Below are positions 42,850 to 51,869 of a stretch of 64,000 nt of DNA, piece after piece. Each line of letters begins with the position of its first letter. Positions within the stretch are counted from its first letter, which is position 1. This stretch comes from Pseudomonas petrae (GTDB taxonomy: Bacteria > Pseudomonadota > Gammaproteobacteria > Pseudomonadales > Pseudomonadaceae): positions 62,001 through 126,000 of the forward strand of contig NZ_JAKJXE010000009.1 in NCBI RefSeq assembly GCF_021728295.1, written 5' to 3'. Below the pieces are notes generated by a model, which did no database searches, was not told the DNA's origin, and was given only the letters and a program-made list of their open reading frames with translations. The translations under genes and the position numbers were made by a program.

Positions 42850-44319
42850 GTGAGTGAAAATTCAATTTATGTGAATGTAATCCGTCGCGAAGAGCGACAT
42901 TGCTCCGATGTCCTTGGAATATATACAAGTGCTTTGAAACAGTTTGGGCGTGAATCTGTATTCATTCTTGAGTCACTGTCTGGCCCTAGCCGTGATCGTA
43001 GGGCGACAATTATAGGGCTCGAACCCCTTTTTGAAGTGCGTATTGAGAAAGACCACGCAGAACTTCGAGGGTGTGCCGCGCTTTGCGAATATCTATCCTC
43101 TGCCCTAAAGAAAAAAGGGGTGCACATCGACGACGACCTCAAAATTCGGCTGCCTGATAGTGAGTCAGCGTGGAACATCCTGAGGATCATCCAAGCCACA
43201 TTCCTGCCCGCGCGCAATGCTTCTGCCAGCTTGGCGTTCTTTGGCTACTTTTCCTACGACTGCGTTCGCCTAATCGAGCGACTTCCGAGTGTGGCGGAAC
43301 AGACCTACAGCTACCCGCTCATCGCGCTATCGGTGTATCAGACACTGGTTTACTTCCATGACAATGGGATTGTCGAAACGCTGATCAACAATCACTCACT
43401 ATGGGACGCCCGTGCATTGACGGACTACCCTTTCCTCAACACTGGCTCTGCGTGCACAGCGGCGGATCTGCCACAGTATCCAGAGACGTTCGAGGAAATT
43501 CATACCGTTACTCCGGAGCAATTCTGCAACCGCGTCGAAGTCGCGATGGAGCACATCCGAGCCGGAGACGTCTACCAGATCCAACTCGGCCATGAGATCC
43601 AGATTCGCTCGCCGGTATCGCCGGTCGATGTTTACAAGACCCTCCGCCTCCGCAACCCCTCGCCGTATATGTATCTCGCCAATGTAGGCGGGATTGATCT
43701 GATCGGCGCCAGCCCCGAGCTATTTGTCAGAATCAAGGACGACTTGATTGAAATGCGACCGATTGCCGGAACCGTCGGCAAAAAGCCCGGCGCTGATCCG
43801 AATGAGCTTGTTCTGGAATTGACCCGGTCGGAGAAAGAGCGTGCCGAGCACCTGATGCTCATCGACTTGTGCCGCAATGACATAGGTCGGGTATGTCAGC
43901 CTGGCTCGCTCGAAGTGGACGAGTTCATGCTGGTTGAAGAGTACTCGCACCTCTACCACATGGTTTCGAACGTTCGCGGCCTGCTCCGCTCAGGATTGGA
44001 CGCTTACGACGTGATCAAGGCTTCGTTCCCCGCTGGAACAATGTCCGGCGCGCCCAAGGTAAAAGCGATGGAGTTGATAGACCGGATAGAGAGTAATCGA
44101 CGTGGTATCTACGCCGGTGCCCTTGGCCTGGTTGGATTCGATGGAAGCGTAAATACAACTCTGTGCATTCGCTCGACGGTTTTTGACAACGGAACCTACC
44201 ATCTGCGGGCTTCCGCTGGGGTGGTAGCCGACTCGGTCGCCGAGGCTGAATGGAAAGAGACGCTCTATAAGATGGGTTCTGTATATCGGGCGGTGACCGG
44301 TAAGGAGATCGCACTATGA
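42850..44319 (+). CDS. Anthranilate synthase component I-type enzyme (TrpE/PhzE group)
   Basis: A 489-residue chorismate-utilising enzyme. Motifs are FILESLSG at the N-terminus (the tryptophan-site LLES-type motif, so feedback inhibition is possible), then PYMYLANVGGIDLIGASPELF, PIAGTVGKKPG, LIDLCRNDIGRV and FPAGTMSGAPKVKAMELI. The Ala in PIAGT is characteristic of ammonia addition at C2 (anthranilate or ADIC), not of PabB (PIKGT). It starts with GTG at 42850. As it lies in a secondary cluster, it probably feeds anthranilate to the ligase. Confidence 0.85.
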   Translation: MSENSIYVNVIRREERHCSDVLGIYTSALKQFGRESVFILESLSGPSRDRRATIIGLEPLFEVRIEKDHAELRGCAALCEYLSSALKKKGVHIDDDLKIRLPDSESAWNILRIIQATFLPARNASASLAFFGYFSYDCVRLIERLPSVAEQTYSYPLIALSVYQTLVYFHDNGIVETLINNHSLWDARALTDYPFLNTGSACTAADLPQYPETFEEIHTVTPEQFCNRVEVAMEHIRAGDVYQIQLGHEIQIRSPVSPVDVYKTLRLRNPSPYMYLANVGGIDLIGASPELFVRIKDDLIEMRPIAGTVGKKPGADPNELVLELTRSEKERAEHLMLIDLCRNDIGRVCQPGSLEVDEFMLVEEYSHLYHMVSNVRGLLRSGLDAYDVIKASFPAGTMSGAPKVKAMELIDRIESNRRGIYAGALGLVGFDGSVNTTLCIRSTVFDNGTYHLRASAGVVADSVAEAEWKETLYKMGSVYRAVTGKEIAL

Positions 44320-44900
44320 AAGTGTTCCTGATCGACGCTTACGATAGCTTCGTCTTCATCATCAGCCAGTATCTGGAACAGCTGGGCTTGGAAACCCGGG
44401 TCGAGCGTCACGATGTACCAGATTTAATCGGACGCATTGAGGCTTTCGCGCCACACCTCTGTGTGCTGGGGCCAGGCCCCGGGCATCCCGCAGATGCTGG
44501 CTATATCGAGGTGATCAGACACTTCGAAGGCCGTTTACCGCTGCTTGGCGTGTGCCTAGGCCATCAAGCCATCGCCTTGGCATACGGCGCCCGAGTTTGC
44601 CGAGCTCCGCACGTTATGCATGGCAAAGTGAGCGAGATAGAGAACGATGGCAAGGGCATCTATGGTCATACGCAGGCGCGCCCCATCAAGGCTACGCGTT
44701 ACCACTCTCTGATGGTTAGCGGTGAAGACCTCCCCGACTGCCTGGAGATCAGCTCTAGATCCATCGATGATGGGTATGTAATGGGCATGCGGCACCGTCG
44801 CTTGCCAATTGAGGGAGTGCAGTTTCATCCTGAAAGCATCCTGACTGAAGACGGATTGGAGCTGTTCCGCAGTTTCGTCAGATGTTACGTGCAGCAGTAA
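44316..44900 (+). CDS. Anthranilate synthase component II (glutamine amidotransferase)
   Basis: A 194-residue class I glutamine amidotransferase that supplies ammonia to the partner encoded just upstream (ATGA overlap). The catalytic Cys is in LLGVCLGHQAIA, and the His-Glu pair is in FHPES near residue 170. The N-terminal IDAYDSFVFIISQYL is the TrpG pattern. It is not fused to other domains, unlike PhzE. Confidence 0.88.
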   Translation: MKVFLIDAYDSFVFIISQYLEQLGLETRVERHDVPDLIGRIEAFAPHLCVLGPGPGHPADAGYIEVIRHFEGRLPLLGVCLGHQAIALAYGARVCRAPHVMHGKVSEIENDGKGIYGHTQARPIKATRYHSLMVSGEDLPDCLEISSRSIDDGYVMGMRHRRLPIEGVQFHPESILTEDGLELFRSFVRCYVQQ

Positions 44901-44975
44901 GGCAGACAGAGGGACATAGGCCCTTATCTTCCTGCTCCGAAGGCTTCACCCTGCTACTACAAGAGGACCCCGTGC

Positions 44976-45764
44976 ATGGAAAAACAAAACGCCCCTACCA
45001 GCGATCAAGGCCAAGTCGGGAGCAACTCATCCATAACTGCGATCATGAGGCTAGCCACAGACGCTAACCGCTCCGATTGGGAACGCCTGCTGAATAAAGT
45101 CATGCGCGAGCTCGGCTTCACCCGCTACCTCGTCAGCCTGGGACCAAACTTACCTGCAGAGGCCGATCCTCTCGCTGGCATCATTACTACATTTCCCCAG
45201 CAGTGGTTAGAAGAATATCGAGGGGATAGGTTAATCGAGATAGACCCTATTCTCCGGCATTGCCGAAGAGACCTAGTGCCTTTGTTTTGGGAGAAAGCAC
45301 GCAGGCGCGCTCGTGGTCGATCACGTCAATTCTGGCAGCAACGTGAGCGATATGGCCTGCGGAGCGGCCTCAGTGTGCCGCTACGTTATGAATCACAAAG
45401 TGGAACGCTGAGTGTGGCTTTCGAGGACAGCCCAACCACAGAGCACGAGAACTTCTCGAGCCCGGCTGTTTTTCGGCTGTTCATGCTGATCCCCTATTTG
45501 CTTACAGGAATGCGCAACCAGCGGCAGAGGCCTGCCCAACCGCGCCACGATCTAACTCCCAGAGAAATGGAATGCCTATATTGGGCCAGCGTAGGTAAAA
45601 CCACGTGGGAGATCAGCCAGATCCTGACCTGTTCCGAGCGCACCATCGACTTTCATCTGCTCAACGCAACACGCAAACTTGGCTCAGTAAATCGGCAGCA
45701 GGCTGTGAGTGCTGCGTCAGCGCGCGGCCTGTTTCTAACTGCGGGAGCCCTACCAATTAAATGA
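44976..45764 (+). CDS. LuxR family receptor with autoinducer-binding domain
   Basis: A 262-residue regulator with an autoinducer-binding domain (about 30-180) and a GerE-type HTH (about 195-255: LTPREMECLYWASVGKTTWEIS). The ligand-pocket residues of TraR are present at the right spacing: Trp and Tyr in QQWLEEY, Asp-Pro in EIDPI, Trp in PLFW, and Gly in GLRSGLSVP. It can therefore be expected to bind an acyl-lactone-like ligand. No standard luxI is adjacent, but a LuxI-fold acyltransferase is in the divergent operon. It probably controls the cluster. Confidence 0.88.
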   Translation: MEKQNAPTSDQGQVGSNSSITAIMRLATDANRSDWERLLNKVMRELGFTRYLVSLGPNLPAEADPLAGIITTFPQQWLEEYRGDRLIEIDPILRHCRRDLVPLFWEKARRRARGRSRQFWQQRERYGLRSGLSVPLRYESQSGTLSVAFEDSPTTEHENFSSPAVFRLFMLIPYLLTGMRNQRQRPAQPRHDLTPREMECLYWASVGKTTWEISQILTCSERTIDFHLLNATRKLGSVNRQQAVSAASARGLFLTAGALPIK

Positions 45765-45951
45765 GCAAGAAATAAGTAACTGAACAGCCTTCGGACAGCT
45801 AAATCCGAAGGTAGCGCACAAGTGAACGAGGGCGAGCTCAAGCCCGTCTCTCACTCCGCTTGATTTGGTTTGGCCAAAGGGCGATTCCGCTCGCTTGATG
45901 CTATAACTCGTTATGACTAGGTGGGAATGGGCATACAAATCCCGCACACAC

Positions 45952-45981
45952 AAAAACGCCGCTCTGTTGAGCGGCGTTTTT
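45952..45981 (-). terminator. Rho-independent terminator after the tRNA operon
   Basis: AAAAACGCCGCTCTGTTGAGCGGCGTTTTT: an eight-base GC-rich stem with runs of A and T on both sides. It ends the leftward tRNA transcript and could also stop transcription coming from the LuxR gene. Confidence 0.85.
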
Positions 45982-45989
45982 GGAGAATT

Positions 45990-46065
<76 letters not shown>

Positions 46066-46068
46066 AAA

Positions 46069-46144
46069 TGGCGTCCCCTAGGGGACTCGAACCCCTGTTA
46101 CCGCCGTGAAAGGGCGGTGTCCTAGGCCACTAGACGAAGGGGAC
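46069..46144 (-). tRNA. tRNA-Glu(TTC), copy 2
   Basis: 76 bases including CCA. The reverse strand starts GTCCCCTTCGTCTAGTGG, with anticodon TTC in CCTTTCACG and acceptor stem GTCCCCT/AGGGGAC. Identical to the copy at 46326 and separated from tRNA-Gly by three bases. Confidence 0.95.
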
Positions 46145-46247
46145 ACAGCCTGGAAACACCATGGTGTTGTGTTCCAGTTCCAGAAACACATCCGAAGAGG
46201 CTTTCTGGTTTCACTCAACTTCGCCCGAAAGCAAAGCTGCTTAAAAA

Positions 46248-46323
<76 letters not shown>

Positions 46324-46325
46324 AA

Positions 46326-46401
46326 TGGCGTCCCCTAGGGGACTCGAACCCCTGTTACCGCCGTGAAAGGGCGGTGTCCTAGGCCACTAGACGAAGGGGA
46401 C
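46326..46401 (-). tRNA. tRNA-Glu(TTC), copy 1
   Basis: First tRNA of the leftward transcript, identical to the copy at 46069. The promoter is expected in 46402-46500. Confidence 0.95.
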
Positions 46402-46665
46402 ACGCTACAACATTCACTTCCTGCTACGCTCTGCTGTGTGCTTTACGCTGCAAGTGGCGCGCATTCTATGGATGGATATAGGGGTCGTCAACCCCCCAGT
46501 GAAAATATATTCAAATCAATGACTTCGCTCTCTATTTAGGCAATGGACGGCCGATACACGAGTGTCGGCCGCCGTGGGGAATATCAGGCGGAGCGACAGG
46601 ACCATCTTCCCGCGATAGTGGATAGCCACTACACTCGCGCAAATTACTTGATTGAGGCTTGTGCG

Positions 46666-47439
46666 GTGACACCACTCATTATCACCCTGTTCGTCGTAGC
46701 AGGCATCGTGCTCCTCATAGCCTTCGGCTACCTGAACCATGTTGCAGAAGGCAAGAAGGTCGAGCGCGCGCGAAGTCTGGTCGAGCTCAATGATCGGCTG
46801 CGCCGCTGCAGCGAGCTGTCGGAAACCTTCCCCGGTCAGTTGATGACGCCGGCGCTCAAGCTGCTGCTGGTCCGGCTGGAGCTGAACGTGGTCAAACGCC
46901 TGATCGCGCTGGAAAAAAGGAACAACCCGAACCTTCAGGAACGCCAGACTGAACTCGAAGCGCTGGTGGCCCAGGGTGATGCGATCACGATCAGCAACCC
47001 GGCCAGCCCGATTCAGACCGAAGCCAAGGCCAAGGACGTGCGCTTCCTTTTGGAAGCCATGCACGGCCAGGTGACGCGGGCGGCCCACGACGGTTTCCTG
47101 CAAACGGCTGAAGCCAAGCACTGGATCCGCGAGATCCGCAACTTGCTGGTGCTGCTGCACATTGAGTTCTTCAACAACCTGGGCCAGCACGCGATGAGTC
47201 AGGAGCAGCCCGGCCAGGCCCGTCTGGCCTTCGAGCGCGGCGTTCAATATTTGAAAAACCAGCCTGAGCCCGCGCCGTGGAAAACCCACTTGCAGGCCAT
47301 GGAACGGCAGCTGGCCAAGGCCAACTCGATGGTGTTGGACACCATCGCACCGACCGAAGACGACAATAACGAGCTGACCGAAGGCTTGAAAGTTGTAGAC
47401 GCCGACGCCGAGTGGAAAAAGAAAGCCATCTACGACTGA
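46666..47439 (+). CDS. Conserved membrane-anchored protein (PA2820-like)
   Basis: A 257-residue protein with one N-terminal membrane helix (MTPLIITLFVVAGIVLLIAF, residues 1-20). A long soluble helical domain follows, containing LLVLLHIEFFNNLGQHAMSQ and a tetratricopeptide-like segment, GQARLAFERGVQYL. It starts with GTG at 46666, with GAGG eight bases upstream. Function unknown. Its position next to the tRNA cluster matches PAO1 from memory. Confidence 0.8.
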   Translation: MTPLIITLFVVAGIVLLIAFGYLNHVAEGKKVERARSLVELNDRLRRCSELSETFPGQLMTPALKLLLVRLELNVVKRLIALEKRNNPNLQERQTELEALVAQGDAITISNPASPIQTEAKAKDVRFLLEAMHGQVTRAAHDGFLQTAEAKHWIREIRNLLVLLHIEFFNNLGQHAMSQEQPGQARLAFERGVQYLKNQPEPAPWKTHLQAMERQLAKANSMVLDTIAPTEDDNNELTEGLKVVDADAEWKKKAIYD

Positions 47440-47450
47440 TGGCTTAAACC

Positions 47451-47477
47451 TGACGCACCGCGCAGCGCGGTGCGTCA
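47451..47477. terminator. Hairpin between convergent genes
   Basis: TGACGCACCGCG-CAG-CGCGGTGCGTCA: a perfect 12-bp stem with a three-base loop and no T-run. It lies between two convergent genes and probably serves as a shared transcript end or stability element. Confidence 0.55.
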
Positions 47478-47494
47478 GGCGTCAGGGCTTCACT

Positions 47495-47977
47495 TCAGCA
47501 ATCGGTTGATTTCAAGAAGATCGCCGCCAGCCGCTCAATCCCCGCCTGATCCTCCTCGCTGAATCGCCCCACGCTCGGGCTGTCCAGATCCAGAACGCCA
47601 ATCAGCTGACCATCCTTAACCAGTGGCACCACCAATTCGCTATTGGAAGCACTGTCGCAGGCGATGTGTCCCGGAAACTCATGGACATCGACTACACGCT
47701 GGGTTTCGCGGCTTTGCGCCGCCGTACCGCACACGCCCTTGCCGAACGGGATGCGCACGCAGGCGATCTGACCCTGGAACGGCCCCAGCACCAGCTCTTC
47801 ATTGCGATTGAGGTAGAAGCCTGCCCAGTTCAGGTCGTCGAGTTGGGTATAAAGGAAGGCCGAAAACTGCGCAGCGTTGGCGATGAAGTCGCGCTCGTCC
47901 GCCAGCAGGGATTCCAGTTGTGCAGCGAGCAGGCGGTAGCCATCAAGGCCCTCGCCTGCGGAATTCAAATCGATCAT
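47495..47977 (-). CDS. GAF-domain free methionine-(R)-sulfoxide reductase-like protein
   Basis: A 160-residue single GAF domain. Cysteines in QIACVRIPFGKGVCGTAA and HIACDSASNSELVVPL match the catalytic Cys set of fRMsr (YebR type), which reduces free methionine sulfoxide. The start ATG overlaps the stop of the upstream ATPase gene (47974-47977). MsrB and glutathione peroxidase are close by, forming a redox-repair neighbourhood. Confidence 0.85.
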   Translation of the reverse strand: MIDLNSAGEGLDGYRLLAAQLESLLADERDFIANAAQFSAFLYTQLDDLNWAGFYLNRNEELVLGPFQGQIACVRIPFGKGVCGTAAQSRETQRVVDVHEFPGHIACDSASNSELVVPLVKDGQLIGVLDLDSPSVGRFSEEDQAGIERLAAIFLKSTDC

Positions 47978-48867
47978 GCGTCTTGCTCCAGCATTTTCAA
48001 ACCAACCCAGTAACGGGCGAACTGATACGCGCAACGGCCGTTGCGGTTGCCCCGGCCGGTTGCCCAGCGCACGGCGTGGATCTCAAGCGCTTCATCGCGT
48101 TGCCATTGCAGGCCGGCCTTGGTCGCCAGCTCGCCGATCCAGTGCTCCACCACATCCAGGAAATGCTCCTGGGTGAAAGGATAGAACGACAGCCAGAGGC
48201 CGAAACGATCGGACAGCGCGATCTTGTCCTCAACGGCTTCGCTCGGATGAATTTCGCCGTCGTCCCCGCGCTGCCAGTGAGCGTTGTCGCTCTCCTTCTC
48301 CGGCACCAGATGGCGGCGGTTGGACGTGGCGTACAGCAGGACATTGTCCGGCGCCTGTTCCAGCGAGCCATCAAGCACGCTCTTGAGCACCCGGTAGTCG
48401 CCTTCGCCGGACTCGAACGACAGGTCATCGCAGAACAACACGAAGCGCTGGGGCAACTTCTGCAGTTGCTCGACCACACGCGGCAGATCGCCCAGATGAT
48501 CGCGCTCGATCTCGATCAGGCGCAGGCCGGCTTTGGCGTGCTCGGCCAGCAACGCGCGGACCAACGACGACTTGCCCGTGCCACGGGATCCCCAGAGCAG
48601 CGCATGGTTGGCGGGCAGGCCATCGATGAACTGCTGCGTGTTGCGGCCCAGTTGCTCACGCTGACGGTCGACGCCGATGAGGTCGGACAGGCGCATGTCC
48701 AGGGTGACCTCCAGCGGCATCAGATAACCGCCACGGCCTTCATGCACCCAACGCGCGGCCAGCGTCGCTTCCCAGTCCACGGGCTGCCGCACGGCAGGCA
48801 ACAGAGGTTCGAGACGCGCCAGTACCGACTCGGCGCGCTCCAGAAATGCGTTCAATCGAGAATCCAC
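47974..48867 (-). CDS. DUF815 family AAA-type ATP-binding protein
   Basis: A 297-residue ATPase. Walker A is LLWGSRGTGKSSLVRAL (about 91-107) and the Walker B-like segment is RFVLFCDDLSFE. YATSNRRHLVPE is a sensor-like region. Function in the cell is unknown. It is translated together with the GAF protein and diverges from the hybrid kinase gene. PAO1 PA2823 is the expected equivalent. Confidence 0.85.
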   Translation of the reverse strand: MDSRLNAFLERAESVLARLEPLLPAVRQPVDWEATLAARWVHEGRGGYLMPLEVTLDMRLSDLIGVDRQREQLGRNTQQFIDGLPANHALLWGSRGTGKSSLVRALLAEHAKAGLRLIEIERDHLGDLPRVVEQLQKLPQRFVLFCDDLSFESGEGDYRVLKSVLDGSLEQAPDNVLLYATSNRRHLVPEKESDNAHWQRGDDGEIHPSEAVEDKIALSDRFGLWLSFYPFTQEHFLDVVEHWIGELATKAGLQWQRDEALEIHAVRWATGRGNRNGRCAYQFARYWVGLKMLEQDA

Positions 48868-48953
48868 GATTTCTCCTTGATTTAACGGGTTAACGCCCGG
48901 CCGCGATCAGCTATGCTTGCCACGCGACGGACACAAGAAGTGACAGTGCCTTT

Positions 48954-51272
48954 ATGGATATAGCGATCACCCACCGGCTGTCATTCAAACAGGCCCGTTT
49001 GACTGTGCTTATCGGCTTTGTATTGGGCACGCTGCTCAGTCTGTTTCAAATTGCCATGGATTATGCCAGCGAAGACGCGTCCATCGATCGTGAAATTCGC
49101 TCCTTGCTGCAAATCAGTCACAACCCCGCCTCGCGCATTGCTTACAACCTCGACGCTGAACTGGCGCAAGAACTGACTCTCGGCCTGCTCCACTCCCCGG
49201 CCGTGGTCGGCGCGCGGCTGACCGATAACAACAACCTTCAACTCGCTGCCGTATCACGACCGTTGGCGAAGAGCGCTTACCGGGTGGTCAGTGATTTCCT
49301 GTTCGGCGGGAGTCGGCAGTTCGAAGACCTGCTGAACCTGGACCACATCCCCAATGAGTCCATCGGCACCTTGCACCTGGATGTCGACACCTTCGCCTTT
49401 GGCAGCCATTTCTTGCAGCGGGCAGTGATCACCCTGATCAACGGCTTCGTGCGCAGCCTGGTGCTGGCCGGCCTGTTGCTGGCGCTGTTTTATTTCACCC
49501 TGACCAAACCACTGACGGGCATGATTCGTGCGCTGTCCGAACGTGATCCCAGCAGCCCCGTTCAACCGCCGGTGCCCTGCCCGCATGGTCACGAAAATGA
49601 CGAAATCGGCGTGTTGGTGGCGGTCACCAATCGGCAGTTCGAAAGCGTTGCCAGTGAGTTCGCGCGGCGGCGGGAGGCGGAAAACCGGCTCACCGACCAT
49701 CTCAACGAACTGGAAGACATCGTCTCGGCGCGCACCAACCAGCTCGAATCCAGCAATGCCCGTCTCAGCCAGTCCAACGAAGAGCTGCAGATCGCGCGCA
49801 GCACGGCGCTGGACATGGCCCACGCGCGCTCGGCGTTTCTGGCCCACATGAGCCATGAAATCCGCACGCCGCTCAATGGGCTGCTGGGCATGCTGGCCCT
49901 GTCCCTCGATGGCCCGCTGAGTGCAGAACAGCGCCAGCAGCTATCCATTGCCCACGATTCGGGCAAGGTGCTGGTCGAACTGCTGAATGACATCCTTGAC
50001 CTGTCGAAATTCGACGCCGGCCAGGTGGAGCTTGAGCGCATTCCGTTCGATCTGGCCGCCTTGATCGAAGACACGGCCAGCCTGCTGTCGCAAAACGCGG
50101 CGCCGAATGTCGAGCTGACCTGCCTGATCGAGCCGCGCTTCCCGGCGTCCGTGCTGGGTGACCCGACGCGGGTGCGGCAAATCGTCAGCAACCTGCTCTC
50201 GAACGCGCTCAAGTTCACCCGCGCCGGGCGCGTGGATGTGCGCCTAAGTCAGCAGGGTCACCACGTGCGCATCGAGGTGTGCGACACCGGCATCGGCATC
50301 GCGCAGGATGCCCAGGCGAAGATTTTTCAGCCGTTCACCCAGGCCGAGGCCGCGATCACCCGGCAGTACGGCGGGACTGGCCTGGGCCTGACCCTGACCC
50401 ACAATCTGACCGATGCCATGAACGGGCAGTTGAGTATCGAGTCTGAGGTTGGCGTGGGCAGCCGCTTCCGCGTGGACCTGCCGCTGCCGACACACACCCC
50501 TGCGCTGCAATGGCCGCTGCTGAAAGGCAAGGTGCTGGTGGCCAGTGACGCCGACAGCGGTTTGCTGGAAATGCTGAGCCGACTGCTGCCGGAATGGGGC
50601 GTCACCTGTCAGCACCTGGCCGACAGCGCGACACCCGATGCCGACGCGGACCTGCTGATCACCGATTGTCCGGAGTGCCTGGTGACTATCCGCGAGGCGT
50701 GCACGGTGCCGGTGTTGCTGGTGACGGCTTACGGCAATTTCATGCCCGAGGAGCAGGTCGCGGCCCTGGCACCGCTGCAGCAACAGGCGCGGCCACTCTC
50801 GCGCAATGTGTTGCATCAGAGCCTGGCGCGAACTCTGGACGCCGACGGTCAGGCAGGCATCAACCAGGAACTGAGCGACCCGTCACCCACCCATCGAGCG
50901 CGTATTCTGCTGGTAGAGGACAACCCGGTTAATCAGCTGGTGGCAAAAGGCATGCTGAGCAAGCTCGGTTGCGATGTGGTCGTCAGCAGCAATGGCGCCG
51001 AAGCGCTGCAGCAGCTTGAGCAGGATCACTTCGATCTGGTGCTGATGGACTGCAACATGCCAGTGATGAACGGCTATGACGCTACCCGACGAATCCGGGA
51101 GAGCGGCCGCTGGTCAGATCTGCCGATCATCGCGCTGACGGCCAACGCGATGCCGGAAGAGCGCGAACACTGCAAGGCTGCGGGCATGAGTGACTACCTG
51201 GCCAAGCCGTTTCGTCGCGAAGAATTGATGGCATTGCTGGATCAGTGGATCCCCGTGGAACAGCCGCATTGA
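48954..51272 (+). CDS. Hybrid sensor histidine kinase, SagS-like
   Basis: A 772-residue membrane hybrid kinase. TM1 is at about 16-36, followed by a periplasmic HmsP-type sensor (37-160), TM2 (about 163-183), a coiled coil (230-290), HisKA with the phospho-His in HMSHEIRTPLNG (about 300), an HATPase with GTGLGLTLTHNL, a degenerate receiver-like segment, and a C-terminal receiver (about 651-770) with phospho-Asp in LVLMDCNMP (about 698). In P. aeruginosa the counterpart SagS directs surface attachment and biofilm tolerance. Neighbouring genes support the assignment. Confidence 0.88.
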   Translation: MDIAITHRLSFKQARLTVLIGFVLGTLLSLFQIAMDYASEDASIDREIRSLLQISHNPASRIAYNLDAELAQELTLGLLHSPAVVGARLTDNNNLQLAAVSRPLAKSAYRVVSDFLFGGSRQFEDLLNLDHIPNESIGTLHLDVDTFAFGSHFLQRAVITLINGFVRSLVLAGLLLALFYFTLTKPLTGMIRALSERDPSSPVQPPVPCPHGHENDEIGVLVAVTNRQFESVASEFARRREAENRLTDHLNELEDIVSARTNQLESSNARLSQSNEELQIARSTALDMAHARSAFLAHMSHEIRTPLNGLLGMLALSLDGPLSAEQRQQLSIAHDSGKVLVELLNDILDLSKFDAGQVELERIPFDLAALIEDTASLLSQNAAPNVELTCLIEPRFPASVLGDPTRVRQIVSNLLSNALKFTRAGRVDVRLSQQGHHVRIEVCDTGIGIAQDAQAKIFQPFTQAEAAITRQYGGTGLGLTLTHNLTDAMNGQLSIESEVGVGSRFRVDLPLPTHTPALQWPLLKGKVLVASDADSGLLEMLSRLLPEWGVTCQHLADSATPDADADLLITDCPECLVTIREACTVPVLLVTAYGNFMPEEQVAALAPLQQQARPLSRNVLHQSLARTLDADGQAGINQELSDPSPTHRARILLVEDNPVNQLVAKGMLSKLGCDVVVSSNGAEALQQLEQDHFDLVLMDCNMPVMNGYDATRRIRESGRWSDLPIIALTANAMPEEREHCKAAGMSDYLAKPFRREELMALLDQWIPVEQPH

Positions 51273-51284
51273 AAGCGACTTCGA

Positions 51285-51785
51285 TCAACCGGCCGCCTGT
51301 TCCTTCAGCAGCGCTTCAATGTCGGCCTTGATGTCTTCCGGCTTGGTCAATGGGGCGTAGCGCTTGACCAGCTTGCCGTCGCGGCCCACCAGGAACTTGG
51401 TGAAGTTCCACTTGATGCCTTCCGAACCGAGCAGCCCCGGCGCGCGCTTCTTGAGCTGCACGAACAGCGGGTGGGCATGGCTGCCGTTGACGTCGATCTT
51501 CTTGAACAGCGGAAAGCTCACCCCGTAGTTCAGCTCGCAAAACTCGGAAATCGCGCCTTCGTTGCCGGGCTCCTGCTTGCCGAACTGGTTGCACGGAAAG
51601 CCCAGCACCACCAGCCCGCGATCCTTGTAGCCCTGCCACAATTCCTCAAGGCCCTTGTATTGCGGCGTGAAACCGCACTTGCTGGCGGTGTTCACCACCA
51701 GTACCGCCTTGCCGCCGAAATCAGCCAGGGTCTTTTGTTCGCCCTTGATCGTTTGCGCCGGAATGTTCAGCAGTTCGTCGCTCAT
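51285..51785 (-). CDS. Glutathione peroxidase family (thiol peroxidase)
   Basis: A 166-residue peroxidase of the GPx fold. The peroxidatic Cys is in NTASKCGFTPQYKGL (Cys, not selenocysteine), followed by FPCNQFGKQEPG and the catalytic Trp-Asn in KWNFTKFLV. It probably uses thioredoxin to reduce hydroperoxides. In PAO1 the equivalent, PA2826, lies beside the MarR-type gene ospR; that regulator is absent here between the kinase and this gene. Confidence 0.92.
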   Translation of the reverse strand: MSDELLNIPAQTIKGEQKTLADFGGKAVLVVNTASKCGFTPQYKGLEELWQGYKDRGLVVLGFPCNQFGKQEPGNEGAISEFCELNYGVSFPLFKKIDVNGSHAHPLFVQLKKRAPGLLGSEGIKWNFTKFLVGRDGKLVKRYAPLTKPEDIKADIEALLKEQAAG

Positions 51786-51869
51786 GGCGATGCCTCGAAG
51801 TAGTAAACCGCAAAGCTAGCGCGCCACTGTTTGGCGCGCTATCCCATTGTTGCTGGTGATAGGCCTGCA

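Noticed and set aside
42850..44900. Primary tryptophan pathway trpEG or PabAB
   Set aside because: Location in a secondary cluster with LuxR and ligase, and the PIAGT motif, argue against PabB. Housekeeping trpE and trpG are expected elsewhere, though this cannot be proven from the window.
48954..51272. Antisense frames across the hybrid kinase
   Set aside because: All lie opposite clear kinase and receiver motifs and lack ribosome-binding sites.
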